Source: Phocaeicola dorei (GTDB lineage: Bacteria > Bacteroidota > Bacteroidia > Bacteroidales > Bacteroidaceae). From it: DNA of 64,000 nt. This document shows positions 17,068 through 26,993 of this stretch, piece by piece (within the stretch, counting starts at the first letter, position 1; every line of letters begins with the position of its first letter). The notes under the pieces were generated by a model. It worked only from the letters and a program-made list of their open reading frames with translations, had not been told where the DNA came from and made no database searches. The position numbers were made by a program, and so were the translations under genes. The DNA lies in NCBI RefSeq assembly GCF_013009555.1, contig NZ_CP046176.1, positions 5,177,501 through 5,241,500 on the forward strand. Reading direction: 5' to 3'.

Positions 17068-18870
17068 ATGCAAGACATTAGAAACATTGCGATCATCGCC
17101 CACGTAGACCACGGAAAAACAACACTGGTGGACAAGATGATGCTGGCGGGACATTTGTTCCGCAACGACCAGACAAATGGTGAACTGGTATTGGATAATA
17201 ATGACTTGGAACGCGAAAGAGGGATAACTATCCTTTCAAAGAACGTTTCAATTAACTACAAAGGAACAAAAATCAATATTATTGATACTCCGGGACACGC
17301 CGACTTCGGTGGCGAAGTAGAACGTGTACTCAATATGGCTGATGGATGTATCTTATTGGTAGATGCATTCGAAGGCCCGATGCCGCAGACACGCTTCGTA
17401 TTGCAAAAGGCGTTACAGATCGGTTTGAAACCTGTAGTTGTTGTGAACAAGGTGGATAAACCCAACTGCCGTCCGGAAGAAGTATACGAAATGGTATTCG
17501 ACTTGATGTTCAGCCTGAATGCTACAGAAGATCAGTTGGACTTCCCCGTTATTTATGGTTCTGCCAAAAATAATTGGATGAGTACTGACTGGAAGACCCC
17601 AACAGAAAATCTGGTTCCGTTGTTGGATGCTATTATTGAGCACATTCCAGCACCGAAACAGCTAGAGGGAACTCCTCAAATGTTAATCACCTCTTTAGAC
17701 TATTCAGCATATACAGGTCGTATAGCTGTGGGACGTGTACATCGTGGTACCCTGAAAGAAGGTATGAATATTACACTGGCAAAGCGTGATGGCAGTCTGA
17801 TAAAGTCTAAAATCAAAGAACTACATACTTTTGAAGGCTTAGGACGTAAAAAGACAGATGCCGTTTCATCGGGAGATATCTGTGCTGTAGTAGGTGTAGA
17901 AGGCTTCGAAATTGGTGATACCATCTGCGATTTCGAAAATCCGGAACCATTGCCCCCCATCGCCATTGACGAACCGACCATGAGCATGTTATTCACTATC
18001 AACGATTCTCCTTTCTTCGGCAAAGAAGGTAAGTTTGTGACTTCACGCCACATCCAAGATCGCTTGACCAAAGAACTAGATAAGAACCTGGCATTGCGTG
18101 TACGCAAAAGCGAACTGGAAGACGGTAAATGGATTGTATCAGGACGTGGTGTACTTCATCTTTCTGTACTGATTGAAACCATGCGCCGCGAAGGATACGA
18201 ATTACAAGTAGGACAGCCTCAGGTTATTTTCAAAGAAATAGACGGAGTAAAATGCGAACCTATCGAAGAATTAACGATCAGTGTGCCCGAAGAATATTCC
18301 AGTAAAATGATCGATATGGTAACCCGCCGTAAGGGTGATTTGGTTTCTATGGAAACACAGGGTGACCGCGTAAACATTGAGTTTGATATGCCTTCGCGCG
18401 GTATTATCGGTCTTCGCACCAATGTACTGACTGCATCGGCCGGAGAAGCGATCATGGCCCACCGCTTTAAATGTTACCAACCATACAAAGGTGAGATAGA
18501 ACGTCGCAGCAACGGTTCTATGATTGCTATGGAAAGCGGAACAGCTTTTGCATACGCTATTGACAAATTACAGGATCGTGGCAAATTTTTCATTTATCCG
18601 CAAGACGAAGTATATGCCGGCCAAGTGGTAGGTGAACATGTTCATGAAAACGACTTGGTGATCAATGTAACTAAATCGAAAAAGCTTACCAATATGCGCG
18701 CATCAGGTTCTGATGACAAGGCACGCATCATTCCTCCGGTAGTATTCTCGTTGGAAGAAGCATTAGAATACATTAAGGAAGATGAATATGTAGAAGTTAC
18801 TCCAAAGAGTATGCGTATGCGTAAAGTGATTCTTGACGAAACAGAACGCAAGAGAGCCAACAAAAGCTAA
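17068..18870 (+). CDS. typA: Ribosome-associated GTPase TypA/BipA
   Basis: A 600-residue translational GTPase of the EF-G-like superfamily, of the usual family length. The G1 motif is AHVDHGKTTL (11-20), the G3 motif DTPGHADFGGEVERV and the G4 motif NKVDKPNC. Beta-barrel domain II follows (about 200-290), then EF-G III/V-like domains and the BipA-specific C-terminal domain (about 480-590). It binds ribosomes and supports 50S assembly and stress or low-temperature growth in other bacteria. Monocistronic, with its own -7 element and a strong terminator right behind it. Confidence 0.97.
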   Translation: MQDIRNIAIIAHVDHGKTTLVDKMMLAGHLFRNDQTNGELVLDNNDLERERGITILSKNVSINYKGTKINIIDTPGHADFGGEVERVLNMADGCILLVDAFEGPMPQTRFVLQKALQIGLKPVVVVNKVDKPNCRPEEVYEMVFDLMFSLNATEDQLDFPVIYGSAKNNWMSTDWKTPTENLVPLLDAIIEHIPAPKQLEGTPQMLITSLDYSAYTGRIAVGRVHRGTLKEGMNITLAKRDGSLIKSKIKELHTFEGLGRKKTDAVSSGDICAVVGVEGFEIGDTICDFENPEPLPPIAIDEPTMSMLFTINDSPFFGKEGKFVTSRHIQDRLTKELDKNLALRVRKSELEDGKWIVSGRGVLHLSVLIETMRREGYELQVGQPQVIFKEIDGVKCEPIEELTISVPEEYSSKMIDMVTRRKGDLVSMETQGDRVNIEFDMPSRGIIGLRTNVLTASAGEAIMAHRFKCYQPYKGEIERRSNGSMIAMESGTAFAYAIDKLQDRGKFFIYPQDEVYAGQVVGEHVHENDLVINVTKSKKLTNMRASGSDDKARIIPPVVFSLEEALEYIKEDEYVEVTPKSMRMRKVILDETERKRANKS

Positions 18871-18889
18871 TCAATCTACATTGAATATA

Positions 18890-18927
18890 AAAAAATCCCG
18901 AAGGCCATATTACCTTCGGGATTTTTT
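18890..18927. terminator. Bidirectional terminator between typA and the nitroreductase gene
   Basis: AAAAAATCCCGAAGG (18890-18904) and CCTTCGGGATTTTTT (18913-18927) form a perfect 15-bp stem with an 8-nt loop. A and T tracts on either side let it serve both converging genes. Confidence 0.9.
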
Positions 18928-18931
18928 ATCT

Positions 18932-19582
18932 CTAATCTACAAACTTCACTTTACTAACCTCTCTAGGTTTAGCAGCCGGCATTTCATCGGGATAACCGAA
19001 AGCAATCGCATAAAGCAACTCATACCCTTCACTGAATCCCAACTTTTTCATATATTCCGCAGCTGCAGGTGATTTCATGAAACGCACAGGTCCTCCCAAA
19101 CAACAGGAACCTATTCCCATTGACCAGGCAGACAAAATCATATTCTCACCCAACAAACCACAATCGATCTGTGACATATCATATGCAGGATCGTTAGCAA
19201 TAAACACTACTGTAGGAGCATTATTGAACATATTCTTAAATCCCGGACGTTCTGCCGCTTTGGGATTTTCTTTTTTGAATATTTCAGTCAAACCATTGAT
19301 AAATTCCGGATTATCTACTACACGAACCTCCCATGACTGTTTATTCATTCCATTAGGTGCATTGATTCCACATTCTACTATAGTCTGCATCTTTTCACGC
19401 TCCACAGCCTCGGGCTTATACTTCCGTATACTACGGCGACTCATAATAGTTTCTACCACAGGGTTTACCTGGCTCACGGAAACACTATCCGCAACAACTT
19501 CCTTCTGTCGGGAGCCTTGCGATGTACAGCTGCATAATACGAACATGCCTGCACCAACTAACATTAATCTAAATAATTTCAT
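18932..19582 (-). CDS. Nitroreductase-family lipoprotein
   Basis: A 216-residue member of the FMN-dependent nitroreductase family. The N-terminus carries a lipoprotein signal (AGMFVLCSC; Cys18 or Cys19 region), which is unusual for a flavin enzyme but seen in Bacteroidales. The family start motif is IMSRRSIRKYKPEAV (about 46-60), followed by APNGMNKQSWEVRVV (flavin contact) and IDCGLLGENMILSAWSMGIGSC, where the conserved GIGS loop lies. It should reduce nitro or quinone-type substrates with NAD(P)H; the in vivo substrate is unknown. Convergent with typA, with its own weak promoter. Confidence 0.88.
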   Translation of the reverse strand: MKLFRLMLVGAGMFVLCSCTSQGSRQKEVVADSVSVSQVNPVVETIMSRRSIRKYKPEAVEREKMQTIVECGINAPNGMNKQSWEVRVVDNPEFINGLTEIFKKENPKAAERPGFKNMFNNAPTVVFIANDPAYDMSQIDCGLLGENMILSAWSMGIGSCCLGGPVRFMKSPAAAEYMKKLGFSEGYELLYAIAFGYPDEMPAAKPREVSKVKFVD

Positions 19583-19605
19583 TTGCTATCATATTTGGTT
19601 TGCAA

Positions 19606-19613
19606 CAAATCTA
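19606..19613 (-). promoter_or_regulatory. Possible -7 element of the nitroreductase gene
   Basis: Minus-strand TAGATTTG lies 23 bp before the start codon. No clear -33 box; the upstream DNA is already occupied by the pckA terminator. Confidence 0.35.
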
Positions 19614-19631
19614 GGCATTTTCAAGCATAAA

Positions 19632-19664
19632 AAAAAGTGGTTCCTTTATAAGGAACCACTTTTT
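19632..19664. terminator. Terminator of pckA
   Basis: AAAAAGTGGTTCCTT (19632-19646) pairs perfectly with AAGGAACCACTTTTT (19650-19664), leaving a 3-nt loop. On the minus strand it ends in a T run, directly after pckA. Confidence 0.9.
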
Positions 19665-19689
19665 ATATGTTAAATCTGTAAAATTCAAA

Positions 19690-21297
19690 TTACAACTTCG
19701 GACCAGCAGCAACCAATTTCTTACCTGCTTCGTTACCAGTAAACTTAGCAAAGTTCTTAATGAAGCGACCAGCCAAATCTTTAGCTTTTTCATCCCACTG
19801 AGCAGCGTCAGCATAAGTATCACGAGGATCAAGGATCTTCGGATCAACACCCGGCAATTCTGTAGGAACAACGAAATCGAAGTAAGGAATAACCTTAGTA
19901 GGAGCCTTATCAATAGAACCATCCAGAATAGCATCAATGATACCACGAGTATCACGGATAGAGATACGTTTACCAGTACCGTTCCAACCAGTGTTAACCA
20001 AGTATGCTTTAGCACCAGTCTTTTCCATCTTCTTAACCAATTCTTCAGCATACTTAGTAGGATGCAATGACAAGAAAGCAGCACCGAAGCAAGCAGAGAA
20101 TGTCGGAGTCGGTTCAGTGATACCACGTTCTGTACCAGCCAATTTAGCTGTAAATCCAGACAAGAAGTAATACTGAGCCTGTTCAGGATTCAAGATAGAT
20201 ACCGGAGGCAATACACCGAATGCATCAGCTGACAAGAAAATAACTTGTTGAGCGTGAGGACCTTTAGAGATAGGTTTAACAATGTTTTCGATATGATAGA
20301 TAGGATAAGAAACACGAGTATTTTCTGTTACGCTCTTATCAGCGAAATCAATCTTACCGTTAGCATCAACTGTTACGTTTTCAAGCAAAGCGTCACGTTT
20401 GATAGCAGCGTAGATATCGGGTTCGCTTTCCTTATCCAAGTTGATAACTTTAGCATAGCAACCACCTTCGTAGTTGAATACACCTTCGTCATCCCATCCG
20501 TGTTCATCGTCACCGATCAACTTACGTTTCGGATCAGTAGACAAAGTAGTCTTACCTGTACCAGACAAACCGAAGAAAATAGCTGAGCTAGTTCCTTCCA
20601 TATTTGTATTAGCAGAGCAGTGCATAGAAGCGATACCACGAAGCGGGTTCATGTAGTTCATGATAGAGAACATACCTTTCTTCATTTCACCACCGTACCA
20701 AGTATTCAGGATAACTTGTTCTTTAGTCTTCAAGTTGAAAACAGTAGCTGTTTCAGAGTTCAAGCCCAGTTCTTTATAGTTGTCAACTTTTGCTTTAGAA
20801 GCGTTGAAACATACAAAATCAGGTTCTCCATAAGCTTCCAGTTCTTCAGCAGTAGGACGGATGAACATGTTAGTTACGAAGTGAGCCTGCCAAGCTACTT
20901 CCATAATGAAACGTACTTTCATACGAGTTGCAGCGTTAGCACCGCAGAAAGTATCAACAACGAACAAACGCTTGCCGCTCAATTGTTTTACAGCTTTAGC
21001 TTTCAAATCAGCCCAAGCTTCTTCTGTACAAGGTTTGTTATCATTTTTATATTCGTCAGAAGTCCACCATACTGAATTTTCAGAAGCTTCATTCTTAACG
21101 AAGAATTTATCTTTAGGAGAACGACCTGTGTAAACACCAGTCATTACGTTTACAGCACCCAGTTCAGTAACCTGTCCTTTTTCGAAACCTTCCAATCCCG
21201 GTTTAGTTTCTTCAGCGAAAAGCACATCATAAGAAGGATTGTGGAGAACTTCCTTCACGTCGGTAATACCGTACTTGCTTAAATCTAAATTTGCCAT
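19690..21297 (-). CDS. pckA: Phosphoenolpyruvate carboxykinase (ATP)
   Basis: A 535-residue cytosolic enzyme interconverting oxaloacetate plus ATP with PEP, CO2 and ADP. In Bacteroides it works mainly in the carboxylating direction, feeding fumarate respiration and succinate production (family knowledge). Seen here: the kinase-1 P-loop GLSGTGKT (243-250), followed by metal-binding [12 protein letters not shown] (about 261-272), and the substrate-contact segment [10 protein letters not shown] (about 56-65). Full length and intact. Codon use is strongly biased (GTA, AAG, ATC), consistent with high expression. Monocistronic. Confidence 0.97.
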   Translation of the reverse strand: MANLDLSKYGITDVKEVLHNPSYDVLFAEETKPGLEGFEKGQVTELGAVNVMTGVYTGRSPKDKFFVKNEASENSVWWTSDEYKNDNKPCTEEAWADLKAKAVKQLSGKRLFVVDTFCGANAATRMKVRFIMEVAWQAHFVTNMFIRPTAEELEAYGEPDFVCFNASKAKVDNYKELGLNSETATVFNLKTKEQVILNTWYGGEMKKGMFSIMNYMNPLRGIASMHCSANTNMEGTSSAIFFGLSGTGKTTLSTDPKRKLIGDDEHGWDDEGVFNYEGGCYAKVINLDKESEPDIYAAIKRDALLENVTVDANGKIDFADKSVTENTRVSYPIYHIENIVKPISKGPHAQQVIFLSADAFGVLPPVSILNPEQAQYYFLSGFTAKLAGTERGITEPTPTFSACFGAAFLSLHPTKYAEELVKKMEKTGAKAYLVNTGWNGTGKRISIRDTRGIIDAILDGSIDKAPTKVIPYFDFVVPTELPGVDPKILDPRDTYADAAQWDEKAKDLAGRFIKNFAKFTGNEAGKKLVAAGPKL

Positions 21298-21392
21298 TTT
21301 TTAATGATTTAATTTGGTTATTGTATAATGTTATTTTACTCTTTATTTTCTGAGAGAAGATGTTTTTCAACACCCCCTTGTCTAAGGCGCTA

Positions 21393-21400
21393 CAAAATTA
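21393..21400 (-). promoter_or_regulatory. Possible -7 element of pckA
   Basis: Minus-strand TAATTTTG about 95 bp before the pckA start; the -33 position holds only a T run. A long leader would follow. Confidence 0.35.
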
Positions 21401-21556
21401 GTGCTTTATTTTAAAAAAAAGAAGTTATTAGAGAAAAATTTCCGTAATAATCAAATATTTATATTTGTGTAACAAAAATGCAATTCGTACTTTACAAATC
21501 TAGAAATTATTTGTTTCTTTGCAGGTCAAAGTCAACAATATAACAAAAGCATAGAT

Positions 21557-22216
21557 ATGAAAATCATCAATCTCAGTGAAGGCAATTCTCTCCTAAACCA
21601 ATATGTAGCGGAATTGCGCGATATACATGTTCAAAATGACCGTATGCGTTTCCGCAGAAATATTGAAAGAATAGGAGAAATCATGGCATACGAGATGAGT
21701 AAAGCACTAACCTATTCCGTAAAGCAAGTACAGACACCCTTGGGAACTGCCACGGCCAGCACACACGATGACAAAATAGTGATTGCAACGGTATTCCGTG
21801 CCGGACTGCCGTTGCACACCGGTTTTCTGAACATGTTCGACCATGCCGACAACGCTTTCGTTTCCGCATTCCGTTTTTACAAGGATGACGAGCACCATAT
21901 TGTAGATGTGCACATTGAATACATCGCCGCCCCTTCATTGAATGACAGGACCTTGCTTCTCGTTGACCCCATGCTTGCCACCGGTGAAAGCATGGAACTT
22001 GCCTGGAAAGCTTTCCTTACCAAAGGCAAACCCGCTAAATTGCAAATGGCCTGTGTCATTGCCAGCCAACAAGGGGTAAAGCATATGGCAGAACTTTTTC
22101 CCGGCGATGATGTCACATTATGGTGTGCCGCCATAGACCCTGTCTTGGACGAGCACAAATACATTGTTCCGGGATTGGGGGATGCCGGTGATTTAGCATT
22201 CGGCGAGAAACTTTAG
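21557..22216 (+). CDS. upp: Uracil phosphoribosyltransferase
   Basis: A 219-residue enzyme converting uracil and PRPP into UMP in pyrimidine salvage. The PRPP-binding loop is visible as LLVDPMLATGESM (about 133-145), and the uracil-binding C-terminal part as VPGLGDAGDLAFG (about 203-215), both hallmark segments of the family. Length fits the family, slightly longer than the 208-residue E. coli enzyme. Divergent from pckA, monocistronic, ended by a strong hairpin. Confidence 0.95.
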   Translation: MKIINLSEGNSLLNQYVAELRDIHVQNDRMRFRRNIERIGEIMAYEMSKALTYSVKQVQTPLGTATASTHDDKIVIATVFRAGLPLHTGFLNMFDHADNAFVSAFRFYKDDEHHIVDVHIEYIAAPSLNDRTLLLVDPMLATGESMELAWKAFLTKGKPAKLQMACVIASQQGVKHMAELFPGDDVTLWCAAIDPVLDEHKYIVPGLGDAGDLAFGEKL

Positions 22217-22271
22217 GGCTCAAACTATAAAGACAGTTTCACGTGTGTTCGCTTGCACACACTAAAATTCT

Positions 22272-22328
22272 AAATTAAATGGTTAGTAACCGGCAATTAT
22301 TCACAGCCTATTACTAACCATTTAATTT
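22272..22328 (+). terminator. Terminator region after upp
   Basis: An 18-bp perfect inverted repeat, AAATTAAATGGTTAGTAA (22272-22289) and its complement at 22311-22328, followed by a few more T residues. The loop is 21 nt. Convergent korB may share it. Confidence 0.75.
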
Positions 22329-22375
22329 TTAAAACAGTTCTGTAGATCTGGTCCCTACAGGGAAGATGAAAAATC

Positions 22376-23380
22376 TTATTTCACTTCCCAAATATCATTT
22401 GTCATCAGTAATTCCTGGAAATTATGATATTTTTTCTTTGCGGCCACTTCTTCAATCTGTGCATTAACAGCGTCATCATAAGTAGGCGCCTCCACATCAC
22501 GGATCACCCCTAATGCAACCGGAAAATCCGGTCCTTCCATCAATGCCAGTTTCAACTGCAAAGTATTATCCATACAATGAGCATCGTGCACTAAAATATC
22601 TTTTTCCGTCACACCATTCTCACCAAGCTTTACCACTTTCAGTCCGAAACCTTCCTGCATCAGCCCGTATTCTTTGTCTACACCAAACAACATCGGTTTA
22701 CCGTGTTCTAAATAAATGGCATTCTTTGAACGACCTTCTTTCGTATATACTGATTCGTGTGTTCCATCATTAAAAATGACGCAGTTCTGAAGAATTTCAC
22801 ATACAGCCGCACCTTTATGATTGGCAGCAGCTTTCAGAATCTCCACTGTACCAGGACCATCCGTAGCTACCGCACGGGCAAAGAAACGTCCACGCGCACC
22901 AAAACATAATTCAGCCGGATGAAACGGATCTTCCACAGTGCCGTAAGGAGATGATTTGCTAACAAATCCACGGGGAGAAGTCGGAGAATACTGTCCTTTG
23001 GTCAAACCATATATACGGTTGTTCAACAAAATCATATTCAAGTCGATATTACGACGAACGGCATGTATAAAGTGATTTCCACCAATAGCCAGCCCATCAC
23101 CATCCCCTGAAATCTGCCAAACAGTAATCTTTGGATTAGCCACCTTGCAGCCTGTAGAAATAGCTGCCGCACGACCGTGCACAGTCTGCATGGCATATGT
23201 ATTCATGTAATAAGGCAGGCGGCTGGAACATCCGATACCCGAAATAACGGCAGTATCATGAGGAGCCACTCCCAATTCAGCCATCGCTTTGTGCAGCGAA
23301 GCCAAGAAAAAATGGTCACCACAACCCGGACACCAACGAGGTTGTCCCTTTTTGAAATCTTTTGCTGTATATTCGTTCAT
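22376..23380 (-). CDS. korB: 2-oxoglutarate:ferredoxin oxidoreductase, beta subunit
   Basis: A 334-residue thiamine-pyrophosphate-binding subunit. Near the N-terminus PRWCPGCGDHFFLASLHKAM contains the CPGCG motif, and ISGDGDGLAIGGNHFIHAVRRN ending in ILLNNRIYGLTKGQ is the TPP/Mg motif (GDG ... NN). With KorA it oxidatively decarboxylates 2-oxoglutarate to succinyl-CoA, or runs in reverse, with ferredoxin as electron carrier. It lies 23 bp after korA and is co-transcribed with it. The ferredoxin-like delta subunit is not encoded here. Substrate could be another 2-oxoacid; the KorAB pairing and domain fusion favour 2-oxoglutarate. Confidence 0.92.
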   Translation of the reverse strand: MNEYTAKDFKKGQPRWCPGCGDHFFLASLHKAMAELGVAPHDTAVISGIGCSSRLPYYMNTYAMQTVHGRAAAISTGCKVANPKITVWQISGDGDGLAIGGNHFIHAVRRNIDLNMILLNNRIYGLTKGQYSPTSPRGFVSKSSPYGTVEDPFHPAELCFGARGRFFARAVATDGPGTVEILKAAANHKGAAVCEILQNCVIFNDGTHESVYTKEGRSKNAIYLEHGKPMLFGVDKEYGLMQEGFGLKVVKLGENGVTEKDILVHDAHCMDNTLQLKLALMEGPDFPVALGVIRDVEAPTYDDAVNAQIEEVAAKKKYHNFQELLMTNDIWEVK

Positions 23381-23403
23381 AGTCTTTACTTTCTTTACGG
23401 TTA

Positions 23404-25251
23404 TTATTTATTTAAAATCTCAGTGAAAGCATCAACTAACTCGCTGACTACGAACGGCTGGCCTTTTACCTCATTAAACTGATAAGGAACAAATCCGTCC
23501 ACTTTCATACGGAGATATCCGGCAAACTGACCAAGATTCTGCTCAGCCACGACTACCTTCTTATATTTCTTCAGCACTTCTGCCGTATTTTGAGGCAGCG
23601 GGTTCAAATGAACAAAATGTGCCAAAGCAACCTTCTTGCCTGCATGGTTCATTTCCTCCATTGCTGAATACAAATGACCGTAAGTTCCACCGAAACCCAC
23701 TATCAACAAATCTGCATCCTCTACGCAGCCTTGCACCTTAACATCAGGCACTGGAATTTTAGCAATCTTCTCGGCACGCAAACGGCACATCAAATTATGG
23801 TTTTCAGGCTCGGTAGAAATAGCACCTGTATCACTGTCTTTTTCCAAGCCTCCCAAAATATGCATATAACCTTCCTGTCCCGGCAATGCCCAATAACGGA
23901 CACCTGTTTCAGTATTACGCTTGTAAGGAGTATAATTATCCTTCATTTCCGGAGTAACATAGGGTGGGTTAATAGCCGGATAGTTTGCCAGATCAGGCAA
24001 TTTCCATGCGCCGGAACCATTTGCTACAAAACCATCAGTCAGCAACACCACCGGAGTCATGTGTTCCAAGGCAATCTTACAAGCATCATAAGCAGCATCA
24101 AAACAATGAGTTGGAGAAGCTGCGGCAATGACCGGCATAGGAGATTCACCGTTACGGCCAAACAAAGCCTGCAATAAATCTGTTTGCTCAGACTTAGTAG
24201 GCAAACCAGTAGAAGGACCGCCACGCTGTACATTAATAACCACCAATGGTAATTCTGTAATAACAGCCAGATTCATAGCCTCTGATTTCAGACAAACACC
24301 CGGCCCCGAAGTAGAAGTAGCCGCCAACGCACCTGCAAACGAGGCACCGATAGCCGTAGCGCAACCTGAAATTTCATCTTCACATTGAACAGTAGTCACT
24401 CCCAATGATTTATGTTTAGAAAGCTCATGTAAAATATCTGTTGCCGGAGTAATGGGATAAGATCCCAAGAACAAACGCAGGCCTGCTTTCTCGGCAGCAG
24501 CGATCAAGCCATAAGCCGTAGCCTTGTTTCCGCTGATATCCATATACTTTCCGGGGACTTTAGACTTAGTTTCCACCTTATAAGTATGATCCACAGACGC
24601 ATGGGTATTGTGGCCATAATCATATCCGGCGTGTATCACTTTAATATTCGCTTCAGCTATTTGCGGCTTCTTTGCAAATTTCTCGCGCAAAAAATTTTCA
24701 GCAACCGCCAGGTCACGATTAAACAACCAGCAAACCAATCCCAAAGCAAACATATTACGACATTTCAACATTGACTTGTTGTCCATGCCTGTATCTGCCA
24801 GACAGTCTTTCACCATCTGTGAAATAGGAGCAGCAATTACATCCTGCTTAATACCCATTTCTTCAATCGGATTGTCTGTTTTGAAAGCCGCCTTGTCCAG
24901 ATCTGATTTCTGAAAACAATCTGTATCAATAATGATACAAGCTGTGGACTTCGCAAATTTGTATTGTGTTTTCAATGCAGCGGCATTCATTGCGACCAAT
25001 ACGTCGCATTTGTCACCAGGAGTAAAAACTTTACCCGCACCAATATGCACCTGGAAACCTGACACACCGGTCAACGAACCTTGCGGAGCACGTATATCCG
25101 CCGGGTAATCGGGGAATGTACTGATATCATTTCCCACTGTAGCCGAAATATTAGAAAAGATATTTCCGGCCAGCTGCATACCATCGCCTGAGTCGCCTGA
25201 GAAACGGACCACCACTTGGTCCAACTCCTTGACTATCATTTCATCTGCCAT
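23404..25251 (-). CDS. korA: 2-oxoglutarate:ferredoxin oxidoreductase, gamma-alpha fusion subunit
   Basis: A 615-residue subunit in which an N-terminal gamma-type domain (about 10-190, VVRFSGDSGDGMQLAGNIFSN) is fused to the alpha pyrimidine-binding domain (about 215-450, GSYPITPATDILHELSK ... QCEDEISGCATAIGASFAGA). The transketolase-C-like end carries VVAEQNLGQFAGYLRM. This fused form is typical of Bacteroidetes KorA. First gene of the korAB operon, supplying succinyl-CoA and low-potential electrons in the incomplete TCA cycle of the anaerobe. Confidence 0.93.
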   Translation of the reverse strand: MADEMIVKELDQVVVRFSGDSGDGMQLAGNIFSNISATVGNDISTFPDYPADIRAPQGSLTGVSGFQVHIGAGKVFTPGDKCDVLVAMNAAALKTQYKFAKSTACIIIDTDCFQKSDLDKAAFKTDNPIEEMGIKQDVIAAPISQMVKDCLADTGMDNKSMLKCRNMFALGLVCWLFNRDLAVAENFLREKFAKKPQIAEANIKVIHAGYDYGHNTHASVDHTYKVETKSKVPGKYMDISGNKATAYGLIAAAEKAGLRLFLGSYPITPATDILHELSKHKSLGVTTVQCEDEISGCATAIGASFAGALAATSTSGPGVCLKSEAMNLAVITELPLVVINVQRGGPSTGLPTKSEQTDLLQALFGRNGESPMPVIAAASPTHCFDAAYDACKIALEHMTPVVLLTDGFVANGSGAWKLPDLANYPAINPPYVTPEMKDNYTPYKRNTETGVRYWALPGQEGYMHILGGLEKDSDTGAISTEPENHNLMCRLRAEKIAKIPVPDVKVQGCVEDADLLIVGFGGTYGHLYSAMEEMNHAGKKVALAHFVHLNPLPQNTAEVLKKYKKVVVAEQNLGQFAGYLRMKVDGFVPYQFNEVKGQPFVVSELVDAFTEILNK

Positions 25252-25619
25252 AACTTATTATTTAGGGTTACAAAATTTCACTGTTTGCAAAGTTCGGAAA
25301 GTTCTGTCAAAGGACAAAATATTCCGCTGTCAAACTACGTTTGAATATCAAAATGTACAAAATTAAAGGTTTATTTATTTCCAAGCTAAGAAAAAGTAGA
25401 GATAATTACCTGTTTAAAAGCATAAATTTCTATCATTATGACAGCAGCAAAAACGATTCATTTTTACAATTTATTATTTTTATCCATGTTTTATAAACAA
25501 CATGAAAGTTCATAGCAGAATAATAACATTATTAGATTATAAAAAACAGACAAAAAACAACAAAACAACAAAGAAAGGATTATTTTCTTCCCACTTAAGA
25601 CATTTTTCGATCTTTCATA
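25252..25619. other. AT-rich intergenic stretch upstream of korA and the tRNA gene
   Basis: About 370 bp. A minus-strand TAATTTTG (25358-25365) could be the -7 element of korA, with a leader of about 105 nt. The rest is AT-rich with many A and T runs; I see no gene in it. Confidence 0.5.
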
Positions 25620-25649
25620 TTGCCATTTTAACAAAAAGGAGTACCTTTG
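25620..25649 (+). promoter_or_regulatory. Promoter of the tRNA-Arg gene
   Basis: TTG (25620-25622), 19 bp, then TACCTTTG (25642-25649), placed 12 bp before the mature tRNA 5' end. Confidence 0.65.
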
Positions 25650-25661
25650 TAGCCATAAAAG

Positions 25662-25733
25662 GGCCTTGTAGTTCAACGGATAGAATAGAAGTTTCCTAAA
25701 CTTTAGATAGGGGTTCGATTCCCCTCGGGGCTA
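25662..25733 (+). tRNA. tRNA-Arg (anticodon CCU)
   Basis: The cloverleaf folds completely. Acceptor GGCCTTG (25662-25668) pairs with CGGGGCT (25726-25732) using three G-U pairs. The D stem is GTTC/GAAT. The anticodon stem GAAGT/ACTTT encloses loop TTCCTAA with anticodon CCT. A 4-nt variable loop precedes T stem AGGGG/CCCCT around TTCGATT. The discriminator is A and CCA is not encoded. It decodes AGG codons. Confidence 0.93.
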
Positions 25734-25734
25734 C

Positions 25735-25775
25735 AAAAGCAGTAAACAATTACTATACAATCATTTACTGCTTTT
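25735..25775. terminator. Terminator of the tRNA gene, shared with kbl
   Basis: AAAAGCAGTAAA (25735-25746) and TTTACTGCTTTT (25764-25775) form a perfect 12-bp stem with a 17-nt loop, with T-rich flanks for the tRNA transcript and A-rich for the converging kbl transcript. Confidence 0.8.
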
Positions 25776-25802
25776 ATTTTATCTAGAAATTCTTTAGATT
25801 AC

Positions 25803-26993
25803 TTATTTAATCACCCCAAGTTCTTTACCCACTTTAATAAATGCAGCAATTGCCTTATCCAAATGTGCCTTTTCATGACCGGCAGACAATTGGACGCGGA
25901 TACGTGCCTGCCCTTTCGGAACAACCGGATAATAGAAACCAGTTACATATATGCCTTCTTCCTGCATCTTGGCAGCAAAATCCTGAGACAGTTTCGCATC
26001 ATAAAGCATCACAGCACAAATCGCGCTCTGAGTTGGTTTGATGTCAAAACCAGCAGCCAGCATCCTGTCACGGAAATAATTCACATTATCCATCAACTTA
26101 GTATGCAAGGCATCACTTTCCTTCAACATCTTAAACATTTCCAAGCTAGCACCGATAATGGCAGGAGCTACAGAATTAGAGAATAAATAAGGACGTGAAC
26201 GCTGGCGCAACATATCAATAATTTCTTTCTTACCGGTGGTAAATCCTCCCATTGCCCCACCAAATGCTTTCCCTAATGTACCAGTAAAAATATCCACACG
26301 ACCGTATGCTTTAAATTGTTCGGCCACGCCATGCCCTGTAGGACCTACTACACCGGCCGAATGAGATTCATCCACCATTACCAACGCGTCATATTTTTCC
26401 GCCAGTTCACAAATCTTATCCAATGGAGCCACATTACCATCCATCGAGAATACACCATCTGTAGCAATAATGCGGTGACGCTGTGCCTGCGCTTCCTGCA
26501 AACAACGTTCCAAGTCAGCCATATCAGCATTAGCGTAACGATAGCGTTTTGCCTTACACAAACGTACACCATCTATAATAGATGCATGATTCAACGCATC
26601 TGAAATAATAGCGTCTTCTTCTGTAAACAGCGGTTCGAACAAACCACCGTTAGCATCAAAACAAGCAGCATAAAGTATAGTATCTTCTGTTTTAAAATAA
26701 TCAGAAATGGCAGCTTCCAGCTGTTTGTGTAAATCCTGAGTCCCACAGATAAAGCGTACGGAAGACATACCGAAGCCATGTGTATCCATTGCCTCTTTGG
26801 CAGCATTGATCAAACGTTGGTTATCTGACAAACCTAAATAATTGTTGGCACAAAAGTTCAACACATCTTCTCCGTCATTCACCTTGATGTCTGCACGCTG
26901 AGGTGTGGTAATGATACGTTCATTTTTATACAATCCGGCTGCCTTAATATCAGCCAGTTCCTTCGCAAGGAACTCCTTCATTTTACCATACAT
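25803..26993 (-). CDS. kbl: Glycine C-acetyltransferase (2-amino-3-ketobutyrate CoA ligase)
   Basis: A 396-residue PLP-dependent enzyme of the alpha-oxoamine synthase family. The PLP lysine is Lys242 in TGTLGKAFGG; DGVFSMDGNVAPL and VDESHSAGVVG carry the cofactor-contacting Asp and His. It cleaves 2-amino-3-oxobutyrate with CoA into glycine and acetyl-CoA. The divergent neighbour encodes a threonine dehydrogenase, so the two together degrade threonine. Serine palmitoyltransferase and biotin synthase BioF are relatives, but the neighbour and the full-length match favour Kbl. Confidence 0.93.
   Translation of the reverse strand: MYGKMKEFLAKELADIKAAGLYKNERIITTPQRADIKVNDGEDVLNFCANNYLGLSDNQRLINAAKEAMDTHGFGMSSVRFICGTQDLHKQLEAAISDYFKTEDTILYAACFDANGGLFEPLFTEEDAIISDALNHASIIDGVRLCKAKRYRYANADMADLERCLQEAQAQRHRIIATDGVFSMDGNVAPLDKICELAEKYDALVMVDESHSAGVVGPTGHGVAEQFKAYGRVDIFTGTLGKAFGGAMGGFTTGKKEIIDMLRQRSRPYLFSNSVAPAIIGASLEMFKMLKESDALHTKLMDNVNYFRDRMLAAGFDIKPTQSAICAVMLYDAKLSQDFAAKMQEEGIYVTGFYYPVVPKGQARIRVQLSAGHEKAHLDKAIAAFIKVGKELGVIK

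Noticed and set aside
25491..25676. Minus-strand frame of 61 codons upstream of korA
   Set aside because: AT-rich chance frame that overlaps the tRNA promoter and the tRNA gene.
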